Assembly (NCBI RefSeq): GCF_003856525.1
Contig: NZ_RJVQ01000017.1
Location: 1 to 42,661 of the forward strand
DNA length: 42,661 bases
Reading direction: 5' to 3'
From: Vibrio viridaestus
GTDB taxonomy: Bacteria > Pseudomonadota > Gammaproteobacteria > Enterobacterales > Vibrionaceae
Under the pieces are notes generated by a model, which saw only the letters and a list, made by a program, of their open reading frames with translations, was not told where the DNA came from and did not search any database. Positions 34,123 to 41,294 of the stretch are shown one piece after another. Position 1 is the stretch's first letter. Each line of letters starts with the position of its first letter. Made by a program: the position numbers and the translations under genes.

Positions 34123-35604
34123 ATGTCCAATAATGAAAATATTAATAAAGATTATAATTTAAAATACATTTTAGTTATATGTGCTGTTGCAGCACTTGGA
34201 GGATTGCTCCTTGGTTACGATACTGCTGTTATATCTGGAGCAATAGGTCCGATTCAAAGCTTTTTTGATTTAAGTCCATTAGGTGTTGGTTGGGCTGTAT
34301 CTAACGTTGCCATTGGTTGTATAGTCGGTGCGTTCTTGTCAGGTACTGTTGCGGCTAAATGGGGTAGAAAAAAGGCGTTAATTCTTTCGGCTATCCTCTT
34401 CACTATTTCAGCTATCGGTGCGGCCATTGTCGATTCCTTTTTCTGGTTTATCATTTATCGAATGATTGGTGGTTTAGCTGTCGGTATTGCTTCTTCTGTT
34501 TCTCCTATGTATATGTCAGAAGTATCACCAAAGAAAATCCGTGGTCGTGCTCTTAGTTCACAGAATTTTGCCATCGTATTCGGACAAGTTGTTATTTTTA
34601 TCGTGAACTTCCTCATCGCGAAAGGGATGACACATGAGTGGATGACGAACATTGGCTGGCGCATTATGATTGGCTCTGAAGCTATTCCTTGCACTCTTTT
34701 TGTCCTAGCTTCTTTCTTTATCCCGGAATCACCACGTTGGTTGGTAATGGTTGGCAGACTAGAGGAAGCTGAACGTACTCTTGCTCGTATCTTTAATTCT
34801 GACTATGCACCGGTTGTTGTTTCGGATATTCAGAAATCGATTGAAGACGAAGCTAAACAACGAAATGAACAGAAAAATATAAACGTCCATAAGGAACGTC
34901 GATTTTGGTTGTTTGTGTATATCGCTGGAATGATAGTGATATTTCAACAAGCCAGTGGTGTTAACGTAATCATGTACTTCGCTCCGGTTGTGTTGGAAAA
35001 AGTAACAGGAAACAACGAAGTTGCACTATTTCTAACCATATGGGTTGGAGTTATTCAGCTCGTCGGAACATTCATTGGTTCCTTGTTGATGGATAAAGTT
35101 GGCAGATTGCCACTGATGAAACTTGGATCTTTAGGTGCAACTGCTGGCCTGTTACTAACCTCTTATTTTATCTATCAGTCAGCAGGGTTAGAAGGTGAAG
35201 CTGCAATCCAAATGGGCTACTGGACATTGTTAGGTATGATGGCGTTTATGATTTGTTTTGCATTCTCATGGAGTTTGGGCGCATGGATTATTGTGTCTGA
35301 AATATTCCCTAACCGTTATCGTGCGCTAGGTATGTCTTTCGCGGTTGGTTGCTTATGGGTGAGTAACTTCCTCATTGGTTTGGTATTCCCAGTGATGAAT
35401 GATAGTCCATGGCTTAATGAGCATTTTAGGGGCGCATTCCCAATGTGGGTCTTTGCGTTCTTTATGGTTCTATCGTATTTCTTCATCAGAAAGTATTTGC
35501 CGGAAACCAATGGTGTTTCACTGGAAAAAATGGAAGACCATATAATGCAGAAACAATATGACCGTAAAGGGTTGATATATAGAGAACAAGAGTCGAGATT
35601 ATAA
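34123..35604 (+). CDS. MFS sugar porter (galactose/xylose/myo-inositol proton symporter type)
   Basis: 493 aa, about 12 membrane helices. Sugar-porter signatures: GYDTAVISGAIGPI (helix 1), AAKWGRKKALI (loop 2-3), YRMIGGLAVGIASSVSPMYM, SPKKIRGRALSSQNFAIVFGQ, PESPRWLVM before the central loop, QQASGVNVIMYFAPVVLEK (sugar site of helix 7), DKVGRLPLM and the closing PETNGVSLEKMED. It resembles XylE, GalP and IolT-type proteins. With an IolI-like isomerase gene downstream, myo-inositol is an attractive substrate, but the sequence alone does not separate inositol from hexose porters. Well separated by terminators on both sides. Confidence 0.9.
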   Translation: MSNNENINKDYNLKYILVICAVAALGGLLLGYDTAVISGAIGPIQSFFDLSPLGVGWAVSNVAIGCIVGAFLSGTVAAKWGRKKALILSAILFTISAIGAAIVDSFFWFIIYRMIGGLAVGIASSVSPMYMSEVSPKKIRGRALSSQNFAIVFGQVVIFIVNFLIAKGMTHEWMTNIGWRIMIGSEAIPCTLFVLASFFIPESPRWLVMVGRLEEAERTLARIFNSDYAPVVVSDIQKSIEDEAKQRNEQKNINVHKERRFWLFVYIAGMIVIFQQASGVNVIMYFAPVVLEKVTGNNEVALFLTIWVGVIQLVGTFIGSLLMDKVGRLPLMKLGSLGATAGLLLTSYFIYQSAGLEGEAAIQMGYWTLLGMMAFMICFAFSWSLGAWIIVSEIFPNRYRALGMSFAVGCLWVSNFLIGLVFPVMNDSPWLNEHFRGAFPMWVFAFFMVLSYFFIRKYLPETNGVSLEKMEDHIMQKQYDRKGLIYREQESRL

Positions 35605-35661
35605 TAGTAATATAAAATATTACTATTTTTAGCTTTATATTTATGGATTGATATTAAATAC

Positions 35662-35686
35662 AGCCTCATATTATTTGAGGCTTTTT
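35662..35686 (+). terminator. Rho-independent terminator after the MFS porter gene
   Basis: AGCCTCA-TATTATT-TGAGGCT stem followed by TTTT, about 60 bases after the stop codon. Confidence 0.85.
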
Positions 35687-35930
35687 ACATTTTAATCTTC
35701 TGAAAAAGAAAAGAGATGTTAATATAAAATCAATTTCATTAGTTACTAGTATAATATACTAACCAATAGAATTTACCCTGAATGTCAATATTAAACCTGA
35801 TAATTATTCCATTTAAATTGATGTTTTATCATCCTTAATTTGTGACTGACCAGTTTTATTGATTTAAATTTGATTGATAAGATCTTTGTGTGATTTTTTA
35901 CATCAAAAAACAATCAAAAAGGACAATGTT
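35687..35930. promoter_or_regulatory. Promoter region of the IolI-like gene with a palindrome
   Basis: TAGTATA-A-TATACTA (35747-35761) is a perfect 7-bp-arm palindrome about 170 bases before the start codon. It could be an operator or simply AT-rich promoter DNA. The ribosome site AAAAAGGA precedes ATG 35931. Confidence 0.4.
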
Positions 35931-36752
35931 ATGATCAAAGCCCTACATGGAATATCGACAAATTATTGTAATGTAATGACTGAAACTAGAATCGCTCACG
36001 AGACAGGGTACGATGCGTTAGAGTTCATTCAAACCAAGCTACTTAGATATTTAGATAATGGAGGCACAACCAAAGCTCTCAAGCAGCGAGTCGATAGTTT
36101 TGGACTCAATACTGCATGTGTGAATGCGTTACTGAGTATAGAGAGACATCAGGTAGATGAGCGCAAAGAAATGTTGCAAGAGGCCGAAAGATTAACGCAA
36201 ATTGCCCATGATTTAGAATGCCCAACAGTACAAATATTGCCACTATTTAGTATTGATCATTTACCTCAAGAATCCATTATGAAAATCATGATGGACAATA
36301 TTGATGCTATTTCAGATATTGGACTAAAATATGGTGTTCAGTATCAAATTGAAATTATTACTGAAACTCAATTTAATACAGTTGAACAAGCAAAAGATAT
36401 TATTGATACACTAGATAAAGGTAATATTGGTATTGTGGTTGATTTTTGGCACTTACATTGCTCTGGTTATACTGCGGACGATATTGCTAAGTTGAGTAAA
36501 GATATCATTTATGGGGTCCACTTTTGTGATGGTCGTCGTCCATACCCAGGTGAAGTGTGGGATGAAATGATTCAAAGAAATTATTTCCCTGGAGAAGGCG
36601 ACGTTGATATCCAAGGCTTTACTGATGCCGTTAAGTCGACTGGATTTGACGGAGTGTGGTCTACAGAATTATTTAGTCCAAATCGCTGGGAAGATGATTT
36701 GTGGGACGCCGCAAAAGCATGCATTGATAACATGACTAAGTATACAGGGTAA
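35931..36752 (+). CDS. IolI-like TIM-barrel sugar/inosose isomerase
   Basis: 273 aa from ATG 35931 (AAAAAGGA nine bases upstream; an in-frame ATG at 35874 has none). It belongs to the xylose-isomerase-like/AP endonuclease 2 TIM-barrel family. Metal-site regions visible: YQIEIITET (Glu at the end of strand 5), IGIVVDFWHLHCSG (Asp and His), VHFCDGRRPYPGE (His, Asp), FPGEGDVDIQGF and WSTELFSPNRW (Glu). The last two match the layout WPGQGAIDL / SVELFRPEYY of Bacillus IolI (2-keto-myo-inositol isomerase). IolI or IolE-type activity is likely, other sugar epimerases are possible. It follows the sugar porter on the same strand behind a terminator. Confidence 0.82.
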   Translation: MIKALHGISTNYCNVMTETRIAHETGYDALEFIQTKLLRYLDNGGTTKALKQRVDSFGLNTACVNALLSIERHQVDERKEMLQEAERLTQIAHDLECPTVQILPLFSIDHLPQESIMKIMMDNIDAISDIGLKYGVQYQIEIITETQFNTVEQAKDIIDTLDKGNIGIVVDFWHLHCSGYTADDIAKLSKDIIYGVHFCDGRRPYPGEVWDEMIQRNYFPGEGDVDIQGFTDAVKSTGFDGVWSTELFSPNRWEDDLWDAAKACIDNMTKYTG

Positions 36753-36777
36753 TATATCTGTTTGAATCGTTTAGTTG

Positions 36778-36808
36778 GGAAGCGTCTGTTATCTTTACAA
36801 ACGCTTCC
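36778..36808 (+). terminator. Hairpin after the IolI-like gene
   Basis: GGAAGCGT and ACGCTTCC form an 8-bp stem (with an inner TGT/ACA pair). There is no strong T-run behind it, so it may be a weak or bidirectional terminator. Confidence 0.55.
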
Positions 36809-36897
36809 TGATACTTGTTTATTATTTACCAGTGCCGCGACAGACTAATACGTTATATCCCCTCGCCAAGAAATTTAGCGGTATTCTGTTTACTTAT

Positions 36898-37518
36898 TCA
36901 ATTAGAAAGCGATAAAGCCGACCCAAATGCGATCAGTCCGAATCCGCACGCTTGATTAATTCGATGTCCGGCATTATGTAATATGGCTAAAGCGCTCTCT
37001 GACGTGACAAGAAATGCCACTAGGCAGAACCAGATGATATGTAATGCGGACATGTAAACGCCATAAAGCAGGGTAAATGAAGTCGAGTTATCGCCGTCTA
37101 CAGAGACAAGTTGACTGAATACACTGAGGAAAAACAGCATGGTTTTGGGGTTGAGCATATTACACAAAAAGCCTTGAGCGAAATAGCGTCGTAAAGGGAC
37201 GGCTTCTTTGGGGGCGATAGAGTGCTTTGCATCGAACGCGGTCTTGGAACCGAATATTCCCGTAATACCCAAGTAGATTAAATAGGCTGAACCGGCGTAT
37301 TTAATGATATTGAAAATGACCATGTTCTGTGACAATAAGTGACTGATGCCTAAAATGGAGTAGGTGATGTGGATACAGACGCCCATGCCAATTCCAATCC
37401 CTGTTAATACACCTGCTGTTCTTCCTCGGCTAAGGCTGTTTTTCAATACTAATACGAAATCCGCTCCAGGGCTTATTACGATTAATAACCCTAAAATTAA
37501 GTAGCTTGTTAGTTCCAT
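36898..37518 (-). CDS. LysE/RhtB-family amino-acid exporter
   Basis: 206 aa, about five or six membrane helices. The N-terminus LLIVISPGADFVLVLKNSLSRGRTAGVLTG is the family hallmark, and FLCNMLNPKTMLFFLSVFSQ in the middle is the second conserved segment. Members export basic amino acids, homoserine or threonine from the cytoplasm. The gene diverges from a LysR regulator 100 bases away, the classical lysE-lysG style arrangement. The substrate cannot be told from sequence. Confidence 0.9.
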   Translation of the reverse strand: MELTSYLILGLLIVISPGADFVLVLKNSLSRGRTAGVLTGIGIGMGVCIHITYSILGISHLLSQNMVIFNIIKYAGSAYLIYLGITGIFGSKTAFDAKHSIAPKEAVPLRRYFAQGFLCNMLNPKTMLFFLSVFSQLVSVDGDNSTSFTLLYGVYMSALHIIWFCLVAFLVTSESALAILHNAGHRINQACGFGLIAFGSALSLSN

Positions 37519-37617
37519 TTTTTAATCTCACATTGTCATTATGTGAAATGATTGTATCTATTGTAGCGCAGGTTATAATCGAAAAGATGGCACAGTTAGC
37601 GTGAGAAAAAGTCACAG

Positions 37618-38487
37618 ATGAGACACCTTAAAGCTTACCACGTTTTTCATATTGCGGCAGAATCTGCCAGCTTTACCGAAGCTGCAGACAAACTGCACAT
37701 TACTCACGGAGCGGTGAGTAAGCAGATTAAGCTATTGGAAGCGCACCTTTCTCAGGCACTGTTCTACAAGAAAGGCCGCGGATTGGCGCTTACGCCCGAA
37801 GGTGAACTGCTTAAGCAATACACCAACGTTGCGTTCGATGCGTTAGACACCGGAATCAATAAACTCAAAAATGTGGCGGCGAATTATATTGAGGTTTCCT
37901 GTGAACCGACACTGACAATGCGTTGGTTAATGCCAAGGCTCTCTAACTATTACAGTGCGTTCGGTGTTGATATCCGCTTATCGACCGCTGGTGGCCCGGT
38001 CACATTAGGTGAATCCGGCTTATCGATGGCGATTCGTCGCGATGACTTTTCTATACCTTCAGAGTACGCAGTTCACCAACTGGTAGAAGAGTGGGTCGGG
38101 CCGGTATGTTCGCCTCAGTATTGGCAGAACATCGAACAGGAGTTATCCAACGCTTTACTCCTCCATAGCGATACCCGCAAAGGCGCCTGGCATCATTGGG
38201 CAAGCCATTCCAAACACCCGTTTCAGTTAGATAAGAATAATCAGTCCTTTGACCATTTCTATTTCTGCCTCCAAGCCGCTGTTGATGGGCTAGGCGTCGC
38301 TATTGGTTCGTATCCTTTAATTGCCGATGATCTTAACAGTGGCAGGTTAATTGCGCCGTTCGGGTTTGTTCCATCAGGGCACAATTATGTTCTTCTGCAT
38401 CAAGCAAAATTGCTGGAACCAAAAGAAAAGCAATTCGTCCAATGGCTTGATGAACACTTCTCAACGTGCATCCCAAACCCAATGTAA
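37618..38487 (+). CDS. LysR-family regulator (GcvA-like), divergent from the exporter
   Basis: 289 aa. The winged helix (residues about 5-65; FHIAAESASFTEAADKLHIT, then GAVSKQIKLLEAHLSQALFY) is followed by a GcvA-like effector domain (YIEVSCEPTLTMRWLMPRL, LSTAGGPVTLGESGLSMAIR, VDGLGVAIGSYPLI). It probably controls the neighbouring LysE-type exporter gene through the 99-base shared promoter region. It has more even base composition than the AT-rich LysR at 22504. Confidence 0.9.
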   Translation: MRHLKAYHVFHIAAESASFTEAADKLHITHGAVSKQIKLLEAHLSQALFYKKGRGLALTPEGELLKQYTNVAFDALDTGINKLKNVAANYIEVSCEPTLTMRWLMPRLSNYYSAFGVDIRLSTAGGPVTLGESGLSMAIRRDDFSIPSEYAVHQLVEEWVGPVCSPQYWQNIEQELSNALLLHSDTRKGAWHHWASHSKHPFQLDKNNQSFDHFYFCLQAAVDGLGVAIGSYPLIADDLNSGRLIAPFGFVPSGHNYVLLHQAKLLEPKEKQFVQWLDEHFSTCIPNPM

Positions 38488-38691
38488 TCCACTTTCTTTA
38501 TTGATCTACATTAGCAAATGATTGAATATGCAGTTAATGGTATAGTTTAGACTCGTATTGTAAGGCAAAATACCAAGGCGCTTATTATCAAGGAACATGT
38601 CGGTATTTTGTCGAGTAGGTACAGAAGTAAATTTTAATTTGGAGCTTGAAATCAGCTGGTTAGGACATTGCATTGAATAGGATAGTGTCAC
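38488..38691. other. Spacer between chromosomal gene and cassette array
   Basis: No gene or attI-like site is recognised. This should contain the left junction of the cassette cluster, which ends at 38734/38735. Confidence 0.4.
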
Positions 38692-38728
38692 TTATATGGA
38701 CATTGTCATGTGGACAATGTCCATATAA
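38692..38728. repeat. Perfect 16-bp-arm hairpin at the left edge of the cassettes
   Basis: Arms TTATATGGACATTGTC and GACAATGTCCATATAA with loop ATGTG. It ends six bases before the G/TT boundary of the first cassette. It lacks the unpaired bases of an attC. It may be an element end, a terminator or a structured recombination target. Confidence 0.7.
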
Positions 38729-38734
38729 TAACTG

Positions 38735-39506
38735 TTAGCATTACAAGTAAAATTTGACTAAGTAGGGAAAATGGAAAATTGGGAAGTAACATTGTTAGTG
38801 ATCGTTATTGCTGTAGTGGTCACGTCTTTCTTTATATGGTTTTTTAGTTCAATAATTGAAGCAATTATAGATTATAAAATTTTCAAAAAATCGGTCAGTG
38901 AATTTGAAAAAGATCTCTTTGCATCCTTGAAGCACTCGCAGCCAAAATGGACTGCTCTGAAAGAGATTGCTGCTACTAGGGGGCTTTCTCAGTCTCAAAT
39001 TCAACCGACGCTGAAGAATACGTTAAGAGATATCTATGCCGGACGCTTACCAGAATTAGAGGGTTATTCAGAATTAGTGGCAGGATATATAACAGATTAT
39101 CGAAAAGATGAGCCATTTGAAGGGTTGCCAAGTGATATTCGGTTACACATGCAACGAGTTCGGGAAAAACTATCAGAACCTTTGCTTTTAGAGCCGTTAA
39201 CTACTCATATTAAGGAAATGGGCTCGGTACACACTAAAGAGAATCAACGCTTAAAGTTCTACACAGTAGGTGGTTTTTTTGTCGGCGTATTGGGTGTGAT
39301 TTTGGCAGTCGTTTTCTATTTCGCAACACCGTCTCAAGCAGAGTTAGTTAAGGTGCATAGTGAAGCAGCAACATCTGTCGGCAAGTAATGCTAACAAATT
39401 GCTCAAGAGTGACGGCTAACCTTTGGCGCTTTGGGTTCGGTTGGCTTTAGTGATTACGATAGTTTTGCTCAGGTTTTTTGGCAGTTAGCCGCACCTTAGC
39501 AAGGCG
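38735..39506 (+). mobile_element. Gene cassette 1
   Basis: The cassette starts at GTTAGCATT (38734-38742) and its attC opens with the exact reverse complement AATGCTAAC (39387-39395). That pairing is the signature of a complete, recombination-built cassette. It carries one gene, 38771-39388. Confidence 0.8.
38771..39388 (+). CDS. Cassette-encoded membrane protein of unknown function, 205 aa
   Basis: No family recognised. AGTAGGG precedes ATG 38771. An N-terminal helix spans about residues 7-34 (VTLLVIVIAVVVTSFFIWFF); a soluble, mostly helical middle follows (about 40-160; KKSVSEFEKDLFASLKHSQP, then KWTALKEIAATRGLSQSQIQ, the latter resembling a winged-helix segment); a second membrane helix is at about 164-190 (LKFYTVGGFFVGVLGVILAV). 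Both ends may face the same side with the middle domain in the cytoplasm. The stop codon TAA overlaps the first bases of the attC, as usual in cassettes. Confidence 0.75.
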   Translation: MENWEVTLLVIVIAVVVTSFFIWFFSSIIEAIIDYKIFKKSVSEFEKDLFASLKHSQPKWTALKEIAATRGLSQSQIQPTLKNTLRDIYAGRLPELEGYSELVAGYITDYRKDEPFEGLPSDIRLHMQRVREKLSEPLLLEPLTTHIKEMGSVHTKENQRLKFYTVGGFFVGVLGVILAVVFYFATPSQAELVKVHSEAATSVGK

Positions 39507-39512
39507 TTATAT
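39387..39512 (+). repeat. attC site of cassette 1 (VCR-like)
   Basis: About 125 bases between AATGCTAAC and GGCGTTATATG. Inner complementary arms GACGGCTAAC and GTTAGCCGCAC, the CTCAAGAG segment and the CCTTAGCAAGGCGTTA tail are those of Vibrio repeat (VCR) attC sites. Confidence 0.88.
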
Positions 39513-40073
39513 GCTTTCGTCGTTCGAAGTAGAGGAAAATGATGACTCGTGAAATTATAGAATTAGCAAAGAAAGTTCGGTCTATCTATGAAAAAGGTTC
39601 ACAAGACCGTTTTTCATTATTTATGGGGTCATTTCAGTTTCCTAAAAATAGCTGTGAAGGAGCTTCAAGAGTCTTTGCTCATATAGTGAAGAAAACTTAT
39701 CCCCAATGTGACGTAAAAGTTGTAGAAGGCTACGATTACCTAAATGATGAACGGCATTATTGGACGTTGGTTGATGGATGGATTTACGATTTAACAAGTG
39801 ATCAATTTGATGGCTTTTCTGCTCCTCTTTTTGGAGTTATCCAAACGCCCCTTTCTGAGAAATTTAATGATTTAGAGTTCTTTAATAATGAGCAAATTTT
39901 TCAGGACTGGTACCCAGGTGGTAGGTATGACAAGCTCCAAACTTTGGCTTATGTCGAGGACCATTTAGCACGCATATAACAAAGCAAATCAATGGACGCT
40001 TAACGCTTGGGTGCTTGTTGTTTTAAGGTTTTTTGTTGCTGCAACATTGGTGAAAGCGCCACTGTTTGCGGCG
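39507..40073 (+). mobile_element. Gene cassette 2
   Basis: Starts at GTTATATGC (39506-39514), and its attC opens with the exact reverse complement GCATATAAC (39972-39980). It carries one gene, 39539-39979, whose stop codon lies inside the attC core. Confidence 0.85.
39539..39979 (+). CDS. Cassette-encoded papain/transglutaminase-like protein, 146 aa
   Basis: AGAGGAAA precedes two consecutive ATGs (39539 and 39542); the second has better spacing. A possible Cys-His-Asp triad is visible: Cys in FPKNSCEGASRVFAHI (about residue 38), His in DERHYWTLVDGW (about 73) and Asp in IYDLTSDQF (about 84). The pattern Cys at a helix start, then H-x-W and D-L-T-x-D-Q-F, is that of small papain-fold or transglutaminase-like cysteine hydrolases. 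No signal peptide. Possible roles are peptide, amide or nucleotide-modifying hydrolase, or a toxin-like effector. The catalytic assignment is inferred and needs a structural comparison. Confidence 0.7.
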   Translation: MMTREIIELAKKVRSIYEKGSQDRFSLFMGSFQFPKNSCEGASRVFAHIVKKTYPQCDVKVVEGYDYLNDERHYWTLVDGWIYDLTSDQFDGFSAPLFGVIQTPLSEKFNDLEFFNNEQIFQDWYPGGRYDKLQTLAYVEDHLARI

Positions 40074-40080
40074 TTAGTTT
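39972..40080 (+). repeat. attC site of cassette 2
   Basis: About 105 bases from GCATATAAC to GCGGCGTTAG. It includes AATGGACGCTTAACGCTTGG and the opposite arm AAGCGCCACTGTTTGCGGCG. The G/TT crossover lies at 40073/40074. Confidence 0.85.
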
Positions 40081-40112
40081 TCATTGTTCTATCGCGTCTT
40101 TATTACATTAAA

Positions 40113-40142
40113 CACCACCGGAAGTGCGTACTTCCGGTGGTG
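40113..40142. repeat. Perfect GC-rich 13-bp-arm hairpin in cassette 3
   Basis: CACCACCGGAAGT and ACTTCCGGTGGTG around GCGT. No T-run follows, so it is not a standard terminator. It would be very stable in RNA or single-stranded DNA. Confidence 0.75.
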
Positions 40143-40363
40143 CTGTTCTTATTAGCTTTTCTTGCGGCATTCTCGACACCAGCTTTGGCTTCTTACGCCA
40201 TTTGGCATGTTTCTATAACCAAATTTTTCGTCTAGCTCTCTGTGAGTAGAGGCTTCCGTATGATGTTCGCAATTACGGTTTGGGCAACGGTGTGGGAGTT
40301 TAATAATGTTAGACATGGTTGTCATCCTCTTAAGGTTATTCGGAGTTTGGCTCTGATTCTAAG

Positions 40364-40457
40364 TGAATCAAGTTGAATCATAAGATGTTTTACGACTAGA
40401 TTCAATGTGAATCATTAAAAATCAGCTCCTGATTTAATTTGAATCAAAAATGAATCT
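40364..40457. promoter_or_regulatory. Six TGAATC repeats, candidate operator array
   Basis: TGAATC occurs at 40364, 40374, 40408, 40440 and 40451 and inverted (GATTCA) at 40399. Neighbouring copies are 9-11 bases apart, about one helical turn, which suits a cooperative DNA-binding protein. The array ends 54 bases before a gene whose product has an N-terminal ribbon-helix-helix-like segment. Confidence 0.6.
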
Positions 40458-40510
40458 AAATTATATTTGTAAAACAGCCCGTACTTTTATTGTCAAAGGT
40501 GAACCGAATA

Positions 40511-41206
40511 ATGTCGAAATCAGATGTCAACCACGCATCAAAACCTCTAGTCAGTACAACTGTCAGGATTAGTGGTGAGCAACACCATGCTATCGAAGAA
40601 ATGATGAGGCAAATGGCAATGAGCAAGCAAAAAGTTTTAGCCTTTTTGCTAGAAGAGGGGTTGAAAGTGGTCAAGTCGAACTCACAAAAAGAGCAAGATG
40701 ACGCCTTTTCAGAAAGCTCTTTTTATTTGTTTAATTTAAGTAAACATGAAAATGTTTCTGATGAAACTATGATGTTAACTAAGCAAATAATAGTTGCAAA
40801 AGATATGTATTGTCAGCGGCTTATAAGAGATATTGGTGCACAGCGAACAGTTTACTTCTACTCAGAAAACAAGGGAGTAATTGCTTATGGAAAAACCTCA
40901 GGCAAAACATTACAAATGGGTGAGTGTGTATATCAGAAACTATCAAACTTTCAAACTCTTGAATACCCAGTGTCCGTCTCGGCAGTAAGGAAAATACTGG
41001 GGATTAATTTTATTTCATCAAATGTAATCACACCGTTGAACGATGGACACAAAATTTTTGAACATATAAATTCAGTTCTTCACACTTGCCCCAAATGTGG
41101 CGTACAGGCGAGGGGATTTAATGAAATTGAAAAGCTATTTGGGTTTAGGAACATGCCTCATAAAATTAGTCATCAAAGCTGGTGTCGGATGTGTCGGAGA
41201 GGGTGA
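40511..41206 (+). CDS. Cassette-encoded protein with RHH-like N-terminus and zinc-ribbon-like C-terminus
   Basis: 231 aa from ATG 40511 (AAAGGTGAA about ten bases upstream; an in-frame TTG at 40490 is less likely). Residues about 15-55 look like a ribbon-helix-helix: a short strand (LVSTTVRISGEQ) then HHAIEEMMRQMAMSKQKVLA and FLLEEGLKVV. Residues about 60-185 are uncharacterised alpha/beta sequence. The C-terminus has CPKCG (about 198) and CRMCRRG (about 226) with a His-rich stretch between (GFRNMPHKISHQSW), a probable zinc site of the kind found in some nuclease-like or DNA-binding domains. The stop lies nine bases before the attC start. It may bind the TGAATC array upstream of its own gene. 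Confidence 0.7.
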   Translation: MSKSDVNHASKPLVSTTVRISGEQHHAIEEMMRQMAMSKQKVLAFLLEEGLKVVKSNSQKEQDDAFSESSFYLFNLSKHENVSDETMMLTKQIIVAKDMYCQRLIRDIGAQRTVYFYSENKGVIAYGKTSGKTLQMGECVYQKLSNFQTLEYPVSVSAVRKILGINFISSNVITPLNDGHKIFEHINSVLHTCPKCGVQARGFNEIEKLFGFRNMPHKISHQSWCRMCRRG

Positions 41207-41294
41207 TCGTTTTAGAAAACTAACAAGATAATTGGACTCCCGCTCTAATGACCGACTAACCTTTTTAGGTAAGTCAAAACTTTGGGAGAACGAC

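Larger units (their letters stand above)
40083..40510. other. Long leader of cassette 3 with hairpin and repeated TGAATC
   Basis: A weak frame runs from the attC2 site into this cassette (40011-40235, hydrophobic), but its beginning is attC sequence, so I do not call it a gene. The segment contains a strong hairpin (40113-40142) and six TGAATC copies (40364-40457) before the gene at 40511. Confidence 0.5.
40074..41227 (+). mobile_element. Gene cassette 3, attC interrupted by an IS
   Basis: Starts at GTTAGTTTTC (40073-40082). Its attC begins with the exact reverse complement GAAAACTAAC (41215-41224), right after the stop codon of its gene, and is cut off by the IS110-family element after CTAACAAG (41220-41227). 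The rest of the attC is not found on the other side of the IS. Confidence 0.8.

Noticed and set aside
38692-38728. Calling the 16-bp hairpin an attC site
   Set aside because: It has no RYYYAAC core on its left and no unpaired bases in the stem, both needed for a folded attC.
40011-40235. 74-codon hydrophobic frame across attC2 and cassette 3
   Set aside because: The first third is attC sequence, it crosses the cassette boundary and the strong hairpin, and no ribosome site is visible. Similar frames arise from attC sites in general.
40355-40457. TGAATC repeats as a CRISPR or plasmid iteron origin
   Set aside because: Units are too short and irregular for CRISPR, and there is no replication gene nearby.
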